Shown here: positions 1 to 8,307 of the stretch, piece by piece
Position numbering within the stretch: the first letter of the stretch is position 1
Layout: every line of letters starts with the position of its first letter
Assembly: GCF_025567365.1 (NCBI RefSeq)
Contig: NZ_JAOQJG010000006.1
Span: forward strand, 1-64,000
Length of the DNA: 64,000 nt
Source: Anaerostipes amylophilus
Lineage (GTDB): Bacteria; Bacillota; Clostridia; Lachnospirales; Lachnospiraceae
Direction: 5' to 3'
Program-made: the position numbers and the translations under genes
Notes under the pieces: model-generated
What the model was told of the DNA's origin: nothing
Databases searched by the model: none
What the model saw: only the letters and a program-made list of their open reading frames with translations

Positions 1-17
1 GGTCGAGGCTTTAACCA
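1..17 (+). rRNA. 23S ribosomal RNA, 3' end (partial)
   Basis: The first bases match the conserved 3' terminus of clostridial 23S rRNA: GGTCGAG followed by CTTTAACC, the strand that pairs with the 5' end of 23S in helix 1. Only the last ~17 nt lie in the window. No 5S rRNA follows; a tRNA-Trp gene comes next after about 75 nt. The call rests on a short sequence. Confidence 0.6.
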
Positions 18-91
18 AAGAAGGCAGAGTGGAAGAGATGTGAATAGTTCTTGTATGTTGTTTTGAAGGTATATCCTTTACAATTTAATAA

Positions 92-163
92 AGGGGCATA
101 GTTTCAATGGTAAAACATCGGTCTCCAAAACCGCAGTTGGGAGTTCGAGTCTCTCTGCCCCTG
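92..163 (+). tRNA. tRNA-Trp (anticodon CCA)
   Basis: A cloverleaf can be drawn by eye. The acceptor stem AGGGGCA (92-98) pairs with TGCCCCT (156-162), with discriminator G at 163. The anticodon loop CTCCAAA (123-129) carries CCA at 125-127. The T-arm contains GTTCGAGT. No CCA end is encoded. The gene sits directly downstream of the 23S end and is probably the distal gene of an rRNA operon. The anticodon stem appears to have one mismatch at its outer pair. Confidence 0.93.
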
Positions 164-399
164 TTATTGAAAGATAGATTAGATTTATGTCTAGTCTATT
201 TTTTGTTTTATAAGAAGATAAATCTGAGCATCTTGCTTGCTAAGCAGGATCGCACTGCTTTCTTGAATATTTCAAAAAAACGTTATAAATATTACAGAAA
301 TATTACAAAAACACTTTACAAGAAATCAATAATATGCTAAGATTACAATAAATGTAACAGAAATGTAACAATTATAAAAATAGAATTGAGGCAATAATT

Positions 400-1089
400 A
401 TGATAAAAATAGTAAAGAAAATAACAATGATTGCGGCTATGACAGCCGTAATGTTAACAACAACGATTACCCCAACAATATCGACAACAACATCATCGAC
501 AACAACAGTTTTTGCAGCATCAGGATATAGTGGTAAAATATATAAACATTGGTGCAGAATGAGAAAATCAAAATCTAAAAAAGCAAAAACGATCAAAAAA
601 TTAAAAATAGGAACAAAAGTAACAGTTCTTTCCACGAGTGGAAGTTGGAGAAAGATCAAAGTTGGAGGAAAAACAGGATATGTACTAAAAAAATATGTAT
701 ATATTAATACAAGAGCACCAAAACTAAAAGGAAGTACATATAATAAAGGTAAAACAGTAGCATCATTTGCACAACGATTTGTTGGGAACCCATATGTATG
801 GGGAGGAACGAATCTGAATACTGGTGCAGACTGTTCAGGATTTGTAAAAAGTGTGTACAAATCATTTGGATATAATCTTCCAAGAAGTTCATCTTCTCAG
901 AGAAGAGCAGGACGTAAAGTTTCATATAACAAAAAGCAGCCAGGAGATTTAATTTGCTATAATGGTCATGTTGCTATTTATATAGGTAAAGGAAAGATTG
1001 TTCATGCAAGTTCTAGGAAAACAGGAATCAAGATTTCTCCAAAAGCTAATTATCGAAAAGTACTTTCAGTAAGAAGAATTGTAAAATAA
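400..1089 (+). CDS. Secreted NlpC/P60 peptidase with SH3-like domain
   Basis: This is a 229-aa exported cell-wall hydrolase, probably a D,L-endopeptidase acting on peptidoglycan stem peptides. Residues 1-39 form a signal peptide (basic start, hydrophobic then Thr-rich stretch, VFA before the likely cut). Residues ~50-105 resemble a bacterial SH3 domain with the usual GYVLKKY ending. Residues ~115-229 are NlpC/P60: catalytic Cys145 in ADCSGF, His190 in NGHVAIYIG and a third polar residue, His202, in IVHASS. The mature part is very Lys-rich, fitting binding to an anionic wall. A radical SAM gene follows 17 nt later. Substrate and regulation cannot be read from the sequence. Confidence 0.88.
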   Translation: MIKIVKKITMIAAMTAVMLTTTITPTISTTTSSTTTVFAASGYSGKIYKHWCRMRKSKSKKAKTIKKLKIGTKVTVLSTSGSWRKIKVGGKTGYVLKKYVYINTRAPKLKGSTYNKGKTVASFAQRFVGNPYVWGGTNLNTGADCSGFVKSVYKSFGYNLPRSSSSQRRAGRKVSYNKKQPGDLICYNGHVAIYIGKGKIVHASSRKTGIKISPKANYRKVLSVRRIVK

Positions 1090-1106
1090 AAAAATCAGGA
1101 GAAAAT

Positions 1107-1976
1107 ATGAGATATGAAGGAATGATTTACAGACCGCCAAGTGAGGCATATAGTCTGATTGTACAGGTAACAATCGGCTGTAGCCAGAATCACTGTATTT
1201 TCTGTAATATGTTTAAAGAAAAAAGCTTTAGGATCAGAAAAGCAAAAGAAGTACTTGAAGATTTGCAAGATGCAAGGAATCAATACAGACATGTTGAGAA
1301 GATCTTTCTTGCAGATGGAGATGCATTGGTCTGTAAAACACAAGACTTAGAATCAATTCTTCATTTTATTCAAGGAAAATTTCCAGAATGCAGACAAGTA
1401 ACCTTATATGGATCACCAAGAAGTATCTTAATGAAGGACCAAGAAGAATTGGACAAATTACAACGACTTGGAATATCTATGATTTATATGGGATTAGAAT
1501 CAGGAAATGATAGTGTCCTTGCATATATGAAAAAAGGTGTGACAGCACAAGAGATGATCGAGGCTGCACATAAGGTAAAAAAGGCAGGAATCCGACTATC
1601 TGTTACGGCAATCTCAGGTTTGGGTGGCAGAAAGCTATGGAAGGATCATGCCAAAGATACAGGACTCGTTTTATCAGAAATGAAGCCAGATTATATAGGA
1701 TTGCTCACGTTAATGATAGAAGAAGGTCTTCCGTTGGCAGATAAGATCAGAAGCGGAGAATTTGAACTTTTAAATCCATATGATATTTTGATCGAAACAA
1801 AAGAAATGATAAAATATCTGGATTGTCCAGGATGCCTTTTTAGATCAAATCATGCATCCAATTACGTAAATTTAAGAGGAACATTAAATCAGGATAAAGA
1901 AACAATGATTCATTTATTAGATGAAGCAATTAAGGGAAATATTCATATGAAATCAGAATGGATGAGAGCACTTTAA
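1107..1976 (+). CDS. Radical SAM protein with CX4CX2C cluster motif
   Basis: A 289-aa radical SAM enzyme of unknown substrate. The N-terminal motif is Cys25-X4-Cys30-X2-Cys33 rather than the usual CX3CX2C; it should hold the [4Fe-4S] cluster that cleaves S-adenosylmethionine. Further family features are the hydrophobic strand before the cluster (LIVQVTIG), a GxP-type segment (LYGSPRSI) and MGLESGND in the barrel. The length suits a single-domain member with no B12 or SPASM extension seen. It lies 17 nt after the NlpC/P60 gene with a GGAG ribosome site and ends at a strong hairpin terminator. Function beyond the family is unknown to me. Confidence 0.82.
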   Translation: MRYEGMIYRPPSEAYSLIVQVTIGCSQNHCIFCNMFKEKSFRIRKAKEVLEDLQDARNQYRHVEKIFLADGDALVCKTQDLESILHFIQGKFPECRQVTLYGSPRSILMKDQEELDKLQRLGISMIYMGLESGNDSVLAYMKKGVTAQEMIEAAHKVKKAGIRLSVTAISGLGGRKLWKDHAKDTGLVLSEMKPDYIGLLTLMIEEGLPLADKIRSGEFELLNPYDILIETKEMIKYLDCPGCLFRSNHASNYVNLRGTLNQDKETMIHLLDEAIKGNIHMKSEWMRAL

Positions 1977-1993
1977 AATGGATCAAACAAAGT

Positions 1994-2037
1994 AAAAGAA
2001 CGAAATTATAGGAATATCTTATAATTTCGTTCTTTTT
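1994..2037. terminator. Bidirectional intrinsic terminator
   Basis: A perfect 17-bp inverted repeat (arms 1994-2010 and 2020-2036, loop 2011-2019) has A-rich and T-rich outer ends, so it can end transcripts from both directions. It lies between the convergent radical SAM gene and the histidinol phosphatase gene. Confidence 0.85.
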
Positions 2038-2050
2038 GGTATTATGAAAC

Positions 2051-2860
2051 TTATAATTTAATAAATTCGGGCTTTTTATTTCGAAAAATCGTATAATAAC
2101 GAACTCCAAGAGAAGACAGAAAATCAGGCAATTTATGAAAATCATAAGCCATATGTTCAGGACAATGTCCGTCGGAACCGATGGTGATGATTTCGCCGCC
2201 AAGTTCGAGATATCTTTTTATAATATCATGATGAGGATTAGGATCATTCATGCCGTATTTAAGTCCAGCAGTATTCACTTCAATGCCTTTTCCATGATCG
2301 ATGATAGTTTTTAAAATAGTATCTAGGAGATCAGAATAATCACTGTAATGAAATTCAAAAGAAGGATCTTTGATATAACGTGCTGCATAATCAATATGTC
2401 CATAGACACAATAATCATCAAAAGAAGAAACATTTTTTAAAATATCTTCAAAATAATGAGCAAGTCCTTTGCCGGCAGGGTAAGTTTCAAAATAAATTGC
2501 ATCATAAGGATCCATAAAGTCAACAATATGAGTAGAACCAATAATGAAATCGAAAGGTTCATCCTTTACAAAATCAGAACATTTCTTTAGAGTTGTTGGC
2601 ATTAATCCAAGTTCAACCCCATAATTGATTTCAATCTGATCCTTAAATTGTTCTTTCATTGTAAATAAATTTTCTTTATAAGACGGAAGATCCAAAAGAA
2701 AATCAAAATCATCAGGGTTATCGGGATAATCAATATCATGATGTTCTGTAAAACAAATGGTTTTAAGACCAAGAGAAATTGCCTTTTTGATCATATCTTC
2801 CATAGGACTTTCTGAATCGGAAGAAAAACTGGTATGTAAATGATAATCTGCAAGAATCAT
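2051..2860 (-). CDS. hisK: Histidinol-phosphatase, PHP family
   Basis: A 269-aa PHP-fold phosphoesterase, probable histidinol-phosphatase (L-histidinol phosphate to L-histidinol, the step before HisD). Metal-binding signatures are visible: DYHLHTSFS at residues 4-12, CFTEHHD near 37-43, GSTHIVDF, GHIDYAARY, and GSDGHCPEH near the C terminus. Length suits HisJ/HisK. The gene stands alone on the minus strand, about 30 kb from hisZGDBI, which lacks a phosphatase, so it could supply that step. Other PHP phosphoesterases share the fold, so the substrate is inferred. It is followed by the shared terminator at 1994-2037. Confidence 0.8.
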   Translation of the reverse strand: MILADYHLHTSFSSDSESPMEDMIKKAISLGLKTICFTEHHDIDYPDNPDDFDFLLDLPSYKENLFTMKEQFKDQIEINYGVELGLMPTTLKKCSDFVKDEPFDFIIGSTHIVDFMDPYDAIYFETYPAGKGLAHYFEDILKNVSSFDDYCVYGHIDYAARYIKDPSFEFHYSDYSDLLDTILKTIIDHGKGIEVNTAGLKYGMNDPNPHHDIIKRYLELGGEIITIGSDGHCPEHMAYDFHKLPDFLSSLGVRYYTIFRNKKPEFIKL

Positions 2861-3079
2861 AAAAAACTCCTTTGTAAATAGTCAAAATAAACAAAAATTA
2901 ATACTTTTATTATACACGTTATAATAGAAACATAAAGAAAAAATAAGATCTATGTAAAAAGTTCTTTAAATATAGGAGTATGTTTGTTAAAATTATTTAT
3001 GTCGTACAAACGATAATATTATATATGTGGGAGATCCAATAAGGGGGATCTGTTAAAAACACAGGAGGAATCATAAAAA

Positions 3080-4765
3080 ATGAATACACTAACACATGTC
3101 GGTAACCTGTTTGCGTTTATCGGCGGACTTGGAATGTTTCTGTATGGCATGGATATCATGGCATCAGGACTTCAAAAAACAGCAGGAAATAAAATGAGAG
3201 ACCTGCTAGGATATCTGACCAATAATCGTATTCTGGGTGTTCTGGTAGGAGCATTGGTAACAGCAATCATTCAGAGTTCATCTGCAACTACAGTTATGGT
3301 TGTTGGTTTTGTAAATGCTGGTATCATGAACCTTACACAGGCGGCAGGAGTTATCATGGGTGCAAATGTTGGTACAACGATCACAGCATGGCTTGTATCA
3401 GCCAATGAGTGGGCAGGAGCACTGAAGCCAGATTTCTTTGCACCATTTATTTTAGGTATTGGAGCATTTATCATTACATTTTCTAACAAACAGAAGTTGA
3501 CACAGAAAGCAGAGATTGCAGTTGGATTTGGTATCTTATTTATTGGATTATCATCTATGTCTTCATCCATCTCAGTCTATCAGGATAGTCCTATTTTTTA
3601 TAAAGCATTTCAGGTATTAGGAAGTAATCCGATTCTTGGAATTTTAGTTGGGGCGGTTGTAACAGCGATCATTCAGAGTTCTTCAGCATCTGTTGGTATT
3701 TTACAGACATTAGCAATGAGAGGAATTGTAAACTGGAGATCAGCAATCTTTATTACTTTAGGACAGAATATTGGTACTTGTATCACTGCAATCTTATCAA
3801 GTGCAGGAGCGAATAAAACAGCAAAAAGAGCAGCGGTAATCCATTTAAGCTTCAATGTATTAGGAGCAGCAATCTATGGAGTGATCATGACGATCTTCTT
3901 TGGAATATTTCCAGATCTTGCAATGCAGCATATATCAAGTACACAGATTTCTATTTTCCACTCAATCTTTAATGTATCTGTAACGATATTGTTATTCCCA
4001 TTTGCAAATGCATTGGTTAAATTATCAGGTATTATTATCCATGAAGATGTTGTGGAGGATGAAGAGGAAGAAGAACCGGAAGAGAAAGCATTACGTCACT
4101 TAGATCCACGTATTCTTGAAACACCAGCATTTGCTGTAGAGAATGCTGTAAAAGAAGTTGTGCGTATGGGTGAAATTGTTTTAAAGAACTTAAATCGTGT
4201 CACAAAAGAAGCAATGCGAGGGGAAGAACCAAGGCAGAGTAAGATCGATAAAGTTCACAATGACGAACAGGTGATCAATCATTTAGAGCCAATGATCACA
4301 GAATATTTGGTTAAGATCAGTCATCTGGCAATCACGGAAAAAGAAATGAAAGTTGTTAATAATCTATTTGATTCGATCACGGACATTGAACGTTCCGGAG
4401 ATCATGTGGAAAATATGGCTGGATATCTGCAGCATATCAAAGATATGAAAGAAAGTATTTCAGAAGATGCAGCATATGAGCTTAGAAATATGAATAATCT
4501 TGTAAAATCAGCATTTGAATCAGCAATCCGTGCGATTGAATTTGATGATACAAAAGAGGCAAAAGAAACTCTTTCTTATGCGGCAGATGTGTATTATACA
4601 AGAAAAACGATCAGGAAAAGACATATCCAACGTATGAAAGATGGAGAATGTTCACCAGATGTAGGAGTATATTTCCTTGATATCATTTCCAGTATGGAAA
4701 GAATTGCGGGATATGCATTTACGATCGCCAGATATATTTTAAGTCAGAATGACGAAGAAGAATAA
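3080..4765 (+). CDS. Na/Pi cotransporter family protein with PhoU domain
   Basis: A 561-aa membrane protein of the Na+/phosphate symporter (NptA/PNaS) family. The N-terminal ~320 residues hold two inverted membrane repeats, each with the family QSSSA motif (residues 65-70 and 199-204). An acidic linker (EDVVEDEEEEEPEE) leads to a helical C-terminal PhoU-like domain (~345-555) that is probably cytosolic. It likely imports phosphate with sodium, or exports it as some relatives do. The ribosome site AGGAGG lies just upstream of the ATG. The gene appears to be monocistronic. The 220 nt between it and gap hold a promoter but no clear terminator. Confidence 0.88.
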   Translation: MNTLTHVGNLFAFIGGLGMFLYGMDIMASGLQKTAGNKMRDLLGYLTNNRILGVLVGALVTAIIQSSSATTVMVVGFVNAGIMNLTQAAGVIMGANVGTTITAWLVSANEWAGALKPDFFAPFILGIGAFIITFSNKQKLTQKAEIAVGFGILFIGLSSMSSSISVYQDSPIFYKAFQVLGSNPILGILVGAVVTAIIQSSSASVGILQTLAMRGIVNWRSAIFITLGQNIGTCITAILSSAGANKTAKRAAVIHLSFNVLGAAIYGVIMTIFFGIFPDLAMQHISSTQISIFHSIFNVSVTILLFPFANALVKLSGIIIHEDVVEDEEEEEPEEKALRHLDPRILETPAFAVENAVKEVVRMGEIVLKNLNRVTKEAMRGEEPRQSKIDKVHNDEQVINHLEPMITEYLVKISHLAITEKEMKVVNNLFDSITDIERSGDHVENMAGYLQHIKDMKESISEDAAYELRNMNNLVKSAFESAIRAIEFDDTKEAKETLSYAADVYYTRKTIRKRHIQRMKDGECSPDVGVYFLDIISSMERIAGYAFTIARYILSQNDEEE

Positions 4766-4879
4766 TGAAATTTCAGGAAAATTGGTATTTATTCATTGTG
4801 CTAAAGAAACAATATCAAAATTTGGTAAAATTGTACAAGGACGTTTTATTGTATACATGATAAAAATACTAAATTTCCC

Positions 4880-4908
4880 TTGAATTTTTTGTCGGTATTG
4901 TTTAAAAT
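4880..4908 (+). promoter_or_regulatory. Sigma-A promoter for gap
   Basis: TTGAAT (4880-4885), a 17-nt spacer and TAAAAT (4903-4908) lie 79 nt upstream of the gap start codon. Both hexamers are close to consensus with ideal spacing. Prediction from sequence only. Confidence 0.6.
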
Positions 4909-4986
4909 AAGAAAGAAGTTTGTCAATAGATTAACAGATTGACAAATCCATCAAATTAATTAATCAAGACTTAGGAGGAATTTGAG

Positions 4987-6000
4987 ATGGCAGTTAAAGT
5001 AGCAATTAATGGATTTGGACGTATTGGACGTCTTGCATTCAGACAGATGTTCGGAGCAGAAGGATATGAAGTTGTAGCAATCAACGATTTAACATCTCCA
5101 AAGATGCTTGCACACTTATTAAAATATGATTCTTCACAGGGAACATATGCATTAGCTGACAAAGTAGAAGCTGGAGAAAACTCTATCACAGTTGATGGAA
5201 AAGAAATCACAATCTACGCTGAAGCTGATGCTAAGAACCTTCCATGGGGAGAACTTGGAGTAGACGTAGTACTTGAATGTACAGGATTCTACACATCTAA
5301 AGAAAAAGCATCTGCTCATATCGAAGCAGGAGCAAGAAAGGTTGTTATCTCTGCACCAGCAGGAAACGATCTTCCAACAATCGTTTACAATGTAAACCAT
5401 GAAGAATTAAAAGCAGAGGATACAGTTATTTCTGCTGCATCTTGTACAACAAACTGCTTAGCACCTATGGCTAAAGCTCTTAATGATCTTGCAGCAATCA
5501 AATCTGGAATCATGTGCACAATCCATGCTTACACAGGAGATCAGATGACTCTTGACGGACCTCAGAGAAAAGGTGACTTAAGAAGATCTCGTGCAGCAGC
5601 AGTTAACATCGTACCTAACTCTACAGGTGCTGCTAAAGCAATCGGACTTGTTATTCCAGAATTAAACGGAAAATTAATCGGATCTGCTCAGCGTGTTCCA
5701 ACTCCTACAGGATCTACAACAATCTTAACAGCAGTTGTTGAAGGAAATGTAACAGTTGATGAAGTAAACGCAGCTATGAAAGCAGCTCAGACAGAATCTT
5801 TCGGATATAACACAGACGAAATCGTATCTAGCGATATCGTAGGAATGAGATATGGTTCTTTATTCGATGCTACACAGACAATGGTTCTTCCATTAGAGAA
5901 TGGAACAACAGAGGTTCAGGTTGTATCTTGGTATGACAATGAAAACTCTTACACAAGCCAGATGGTAAGAACAATCAAATACTTTGCTGAATTAGCTTAA
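4987..6000 (+). CDS. gap: Glyceraldehyde-3-phosphate dehydrogenase, type I
   Basis: A 337-aa phosphorylating GAPDH of glycolysis: glyceraldehyde-3-phosphate + NAD+ + Pi to 1,3-bisphosphoglycerate. The N-terminal Rossmann motif is INGFGRIGR (residues 7-15). Asn33-Asp34 at the end of strand 2 fits NAD preference. The active-site motif ASCTTNC has catalytic Cys153, and His180 lies in TIHAYTGDQ. The length is standard. A strong AGGAGG ribosome site precedes the ATG. It has its own promoter and is followed by a GC-rich terminator before pgk, which would let gap be expressed at a different level from pgk and tpiA. Confidence 0.97.
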   Translation: MAVKVAINGFGRIGRLAFRQMFGAEGYEVVAINDLTSPKMLAHLLKYDSSQGTYALADKVEAGENSITVDGKEITIYAEADAKNLPWGELGVDVVLECTGFYTSKEKASAHIEAGARKVVISAPAGNDLPTIVYNVNHEELKAEDTVISAASCTTNCLAPMAKALNDLAAIKSGIMCTIHAYTGDQMTLDGPQRKGDLRRSRAAAVNIVPNSTGAAKAIGLVIPELNGKLIGSAQRVPTPTGSTTILTAVVEGNVTVDEVNAAMKAAQTESFGYNTDEIVSSDIVGMRYGSLFDATQTMVLPLENGTTEVQVVSWYDNENSYTSQMVRTIKYFAELA

Positions 6001-6060
6001 TTTGATATTTGAATGAGGATAGGCCTGTAATTAATTATACAGTGTGATAAGACTCAAACA

Positions 6061-6094
6061 AGGGTCCGGTCTTTGGGGACCGGGCCCTATTTTT
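6061..6094 (+). terminator. Intrinsic terminator after gap
   Basis: An 11-bp GC-rich stem (6061-6071 with 6078-6088, one G-U pair) has a 6-nt loop and is followed by T-rich sequence. It lies between gap and pgk. Confidence 0.85.
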
Positions 6095-6166
6095 AAATTA
6101 AAACTAAAAGCCCTAATTAAATAAGAGATGCCTTATGGCATACAATCTTAGGAGGAAAAACGAAAC

Positions 6167-7372
6167 ATGTTAAACAAAAAATCTGTAGATGACATTAATG
6201 TAGCTGGAAAGAGAGTCCTAGTACGTTGTGACTTTAACGTACCTTTAAAAGACGGACAGATTACAGATGAAAATCGTCTGGTTGCAGCACTTCCAACAAT
6301 CAAGAAACTGATTGCTGATGGTGGAAAAGTAATCCTTTGCTCTCATTTAGGTAAACCTAAAGGAGAACCAAAACCGGAATTATCTTTAGCACCAGTAGCA
6401 GTACGTTTAAGCGAACTGTTAGGACAGGAAGTTAAATTTGCAGCAGATGACAATGTTGTCGGAGATAATGCAAAAGCAGCAGTAGCTGCTATGAAAGATG
6501 GAGAAGTAGTACTTCTTCAGAATACTCGTTACAGAGCAGAAGAAACTAAAAATGGTGAAGCATTCAGTAAAGAACTTGCAGATCTTTGTGATGTATTTGT
6601 AAACGATGCGTTTGGTACAGCTCATAGAGCACATTGCTCAAACGTTGGTGTAACAGAATATGTTGATACAGCCGTTGTAGGATATTTAATGCAGAAAGAG
6701 ATCGATTTCTTAGGAAATGCGGTTAATAATCCAGAAAGACCTATGGTAGCCATCTTAGGTGGAGCGAAAGTTGCTGACAAATTAAAAGTAATTGATAACT
6801 TACTTGAAAAATGCGATACACTGATCATCGGTGGAGGAATGGCTTATACATTCTTAAAAGCACAGGGTTATGAAGTTGGTAATTCATTAGTAGACGATGA
6901 AAAGATCGACTACTGTAAAGAAATGATGGCAAAAGCAGAGAAATTAGGAAAGAATTTATATCTTCCAATCGATACAACAGTGGCAGATGGATTCCCTAAT
7001 CCAATCGATGCTGAGATTGAAGTATCTGTAGTACCATTTGATGCAATTCCAGCAGATAAAGAAGGTCTTGATATCGGTACAGCTACATGCGAAAAATTCG
7101 CAGAAGCAGTAAAATCTGCTAAAACAGTTGTATGGAACGGACCAATGGGAGTATTTGAAAATCCTATCCTTGCAAAAGGAACAATTGCCGTTGCTCAGGC
7201 TTTAGCTGATACAGATGCAACAACAATTATCGGTGGAGGAGACTCTGCAGCAGCTGTTAACCAGTTAGGATTCGCAGACAAGATGACACACATCTCTACA
7301 GGTGGTGGAGCTTCTCTTGAATTCTTAGAAGGAAAAGACCTTCCAGGTGTAGTAGCAGCCGACGATAAATAA
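6167..7372 (+). CDS. pgk: Phosphoglycerate kinase
   Basis: A 401-aa phosphoglycerate kinase, which makes ATP from 1,3-bisphosphoglycerate and ADP. The family signature RVLVRCDFNVPL is near residues 16-27. Substrate-binding segments SHLGKP and TRYRAEE follow. The C-terminal nucleotide domain has GGGMAYTFL, WNGPMGVFE and GGGDSAAA. Length and colinearity are normal. AGGAGG lies 10 nt before the ATG. tpiA follows after 68 nt with no terminator between them, so the two are probably co-transcribed. Confidence 0.97.
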   Translation: MLNKKSVDDINVAGKRVLVRCDFNVPLKDGQITDENRLVAALPTIKKLIADGGKVILCSHLGKPKGEPKPELSLAPVAVRLSELLGQEVKFAADDNVVGDNAKAAVAAMKDGEVVLLQNTRYRAEETKNGEAFSKELADLCDVFVNDAFGTAHRAHCSNVGVTEYVDTAVVGYLMQKEIDFLGNAVNNPERPMVAILGGAKVADKLKVIDNLLEKCDTLIIGGGMAYTFLKAQGYEVGNSLVDDEKIDYCKEMMAKAEKLGKNLYLPIDTTVADGFPNPIDAEIEVSVVPFDAIPADKEGLDIGTATCEKFAEAVKSAKTVVWNGPMGVFENPILAKGTIAVAQALADTDATTIIGGGDSAAAVNQLGFADKMTHISTGGGASLEFLEGKDLPGVVAADDK

Positions 7373-7440
7373 TCGTTGTAGATATTAAATTTTTTAAATA
7401 ATTTTTAAACAATATATCAAGAAAGAAGGATATAAGTCTT

Positions 7441-8187
7441 ATGCGTAAAACAATCGTAGCAGGAAACTGGAAAATGAACAAAACTCCTAGCGAGGCAAAA
7501 GCATTAATCGAAGAATTAAAACCATTAGTAGCAAGTGAAACTTCTGATGTAGTATTCTGTGTACCAGCAATCGACATTCCAGCAGCAATCGAAGCTGCTA
7601 AAGGAAGCAATATTGCAATCGGTGCTGAGAATATGTACTTTGAAGAAAGTGGAGCTTACACAGGAGAAATCGCTCCTAATATGTTAACAGATCTTGGAGT
7701 AAAATATGTTATTCTTGGACATTCTGAAAGAAGAGAGTACTTTGCTGAAACAGATGAAACTGTTAACAAAAAAGTATTAAAAGCTTTTGAACATGGAATT
7801 ACACCAATCGTTTGCTGTGGTGAAACTCTTGCTCAGAGAGAACAGGGAGTTACAATTGACTTCGTTCGCCAGCAGATCAAGATTGCATTCCAGGGAGTAA
7901 GTGCTGACCAGGCTAAGACTGCAGTTATCGCTTATGAGCCAATCTGGGCTATTGGAACTGGTAAAGTTGCAACAACAGAACAGGCTCAGGAAGTTTGCGC
8001 AGCAATCCGTGCATGTATCGCAGAAGTATATGATGAAGCTACAGCAGAAGCAATCCGCATTCAGTATGGTGGATCTGTATCTGCAGCTAGTGCACCAGAA
8101 TTATTTGCACAGCCAGATATTGACGGTGGATTAGTTGGTGGAGCATCATTAAAACCAGACTTTGGTAAAATCGTAAACTATAAATAA
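7441..8187 (+). CDS. tpiA: Triosephosphate isomerase
   Basis: A 248-aa TIM-barrel enzyme interconverting dihydroxyacetone phosphate and glyceraldehyde-3-phosphate. All catalytic residues are visible: Lys11 in NWKMNK, His94 in LGHSERR and Glu166 in AYEPIWAIGTG. The phosphate-binding end GGSVSAASAPEL and GGLVGGASL is intact. It follows pgk by 68 nt, starts after AAGAAGGA, and ends at a strong terminator. Confidence 0.97.
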   Translation: MRKTIVAGNWKMNKTPSEAKALIEELKPLVASETSDVVFCVPAIDIPAAIEAAKGSNIAIGAENMYFEESGAYTGEIAPNMLTDLGVKYVILGHSERREYFAETDETVNKKVLKAFEHGITPIVCCGETLAQREQGVTIDFVRQQIKIAFQGVSADQAKTAVIAYEPIWAIGTGKVATTEQAQEVCAAIRACIAEVYDEATAEAIRIQYGGSVSAASAPELFAQPDIDGGLVGGASLKPDFGKIVNYK

Positions 8188-8209
8188 TTTTGATTAATTA
8201 AATGATGGG

Positions 8210-8248
8210 TCCCTCGGGTATTGAATATCCGAGGGATTTTTTCTTTTT
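8210..8248 (+). terminator. Intrinsic terminator after tpiA
   Basis: A 12-bp stem (8210-8221 with 8225-8236, one G-U pair) has a 3-nt loop and a T-rich tail (8237-8248). It closes the pgk-tpiA unit. Confidence 0.9.
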
Positions 8249-8307
8249 AAAATACTAGAAGGAATTAGTAAATCAGTCTATAATAAAAGAAAAAGGAGGA
8301 ATGTAAT

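Noticed and set aside
107..340. Open frame of 77 codons overlapping tRNA-Trp
   Set aside because: It begins inside the tRNA gene, has no ribosome site and a low-complexity product.
372..860. 162-codon minus-strand frame opposite the NlpC/P60 gene
   Set aside because: Antisense to a gene with clear domains and signal peptide; its hydrophobic product reflects the Thr/Lys-rich codons on the other strand.
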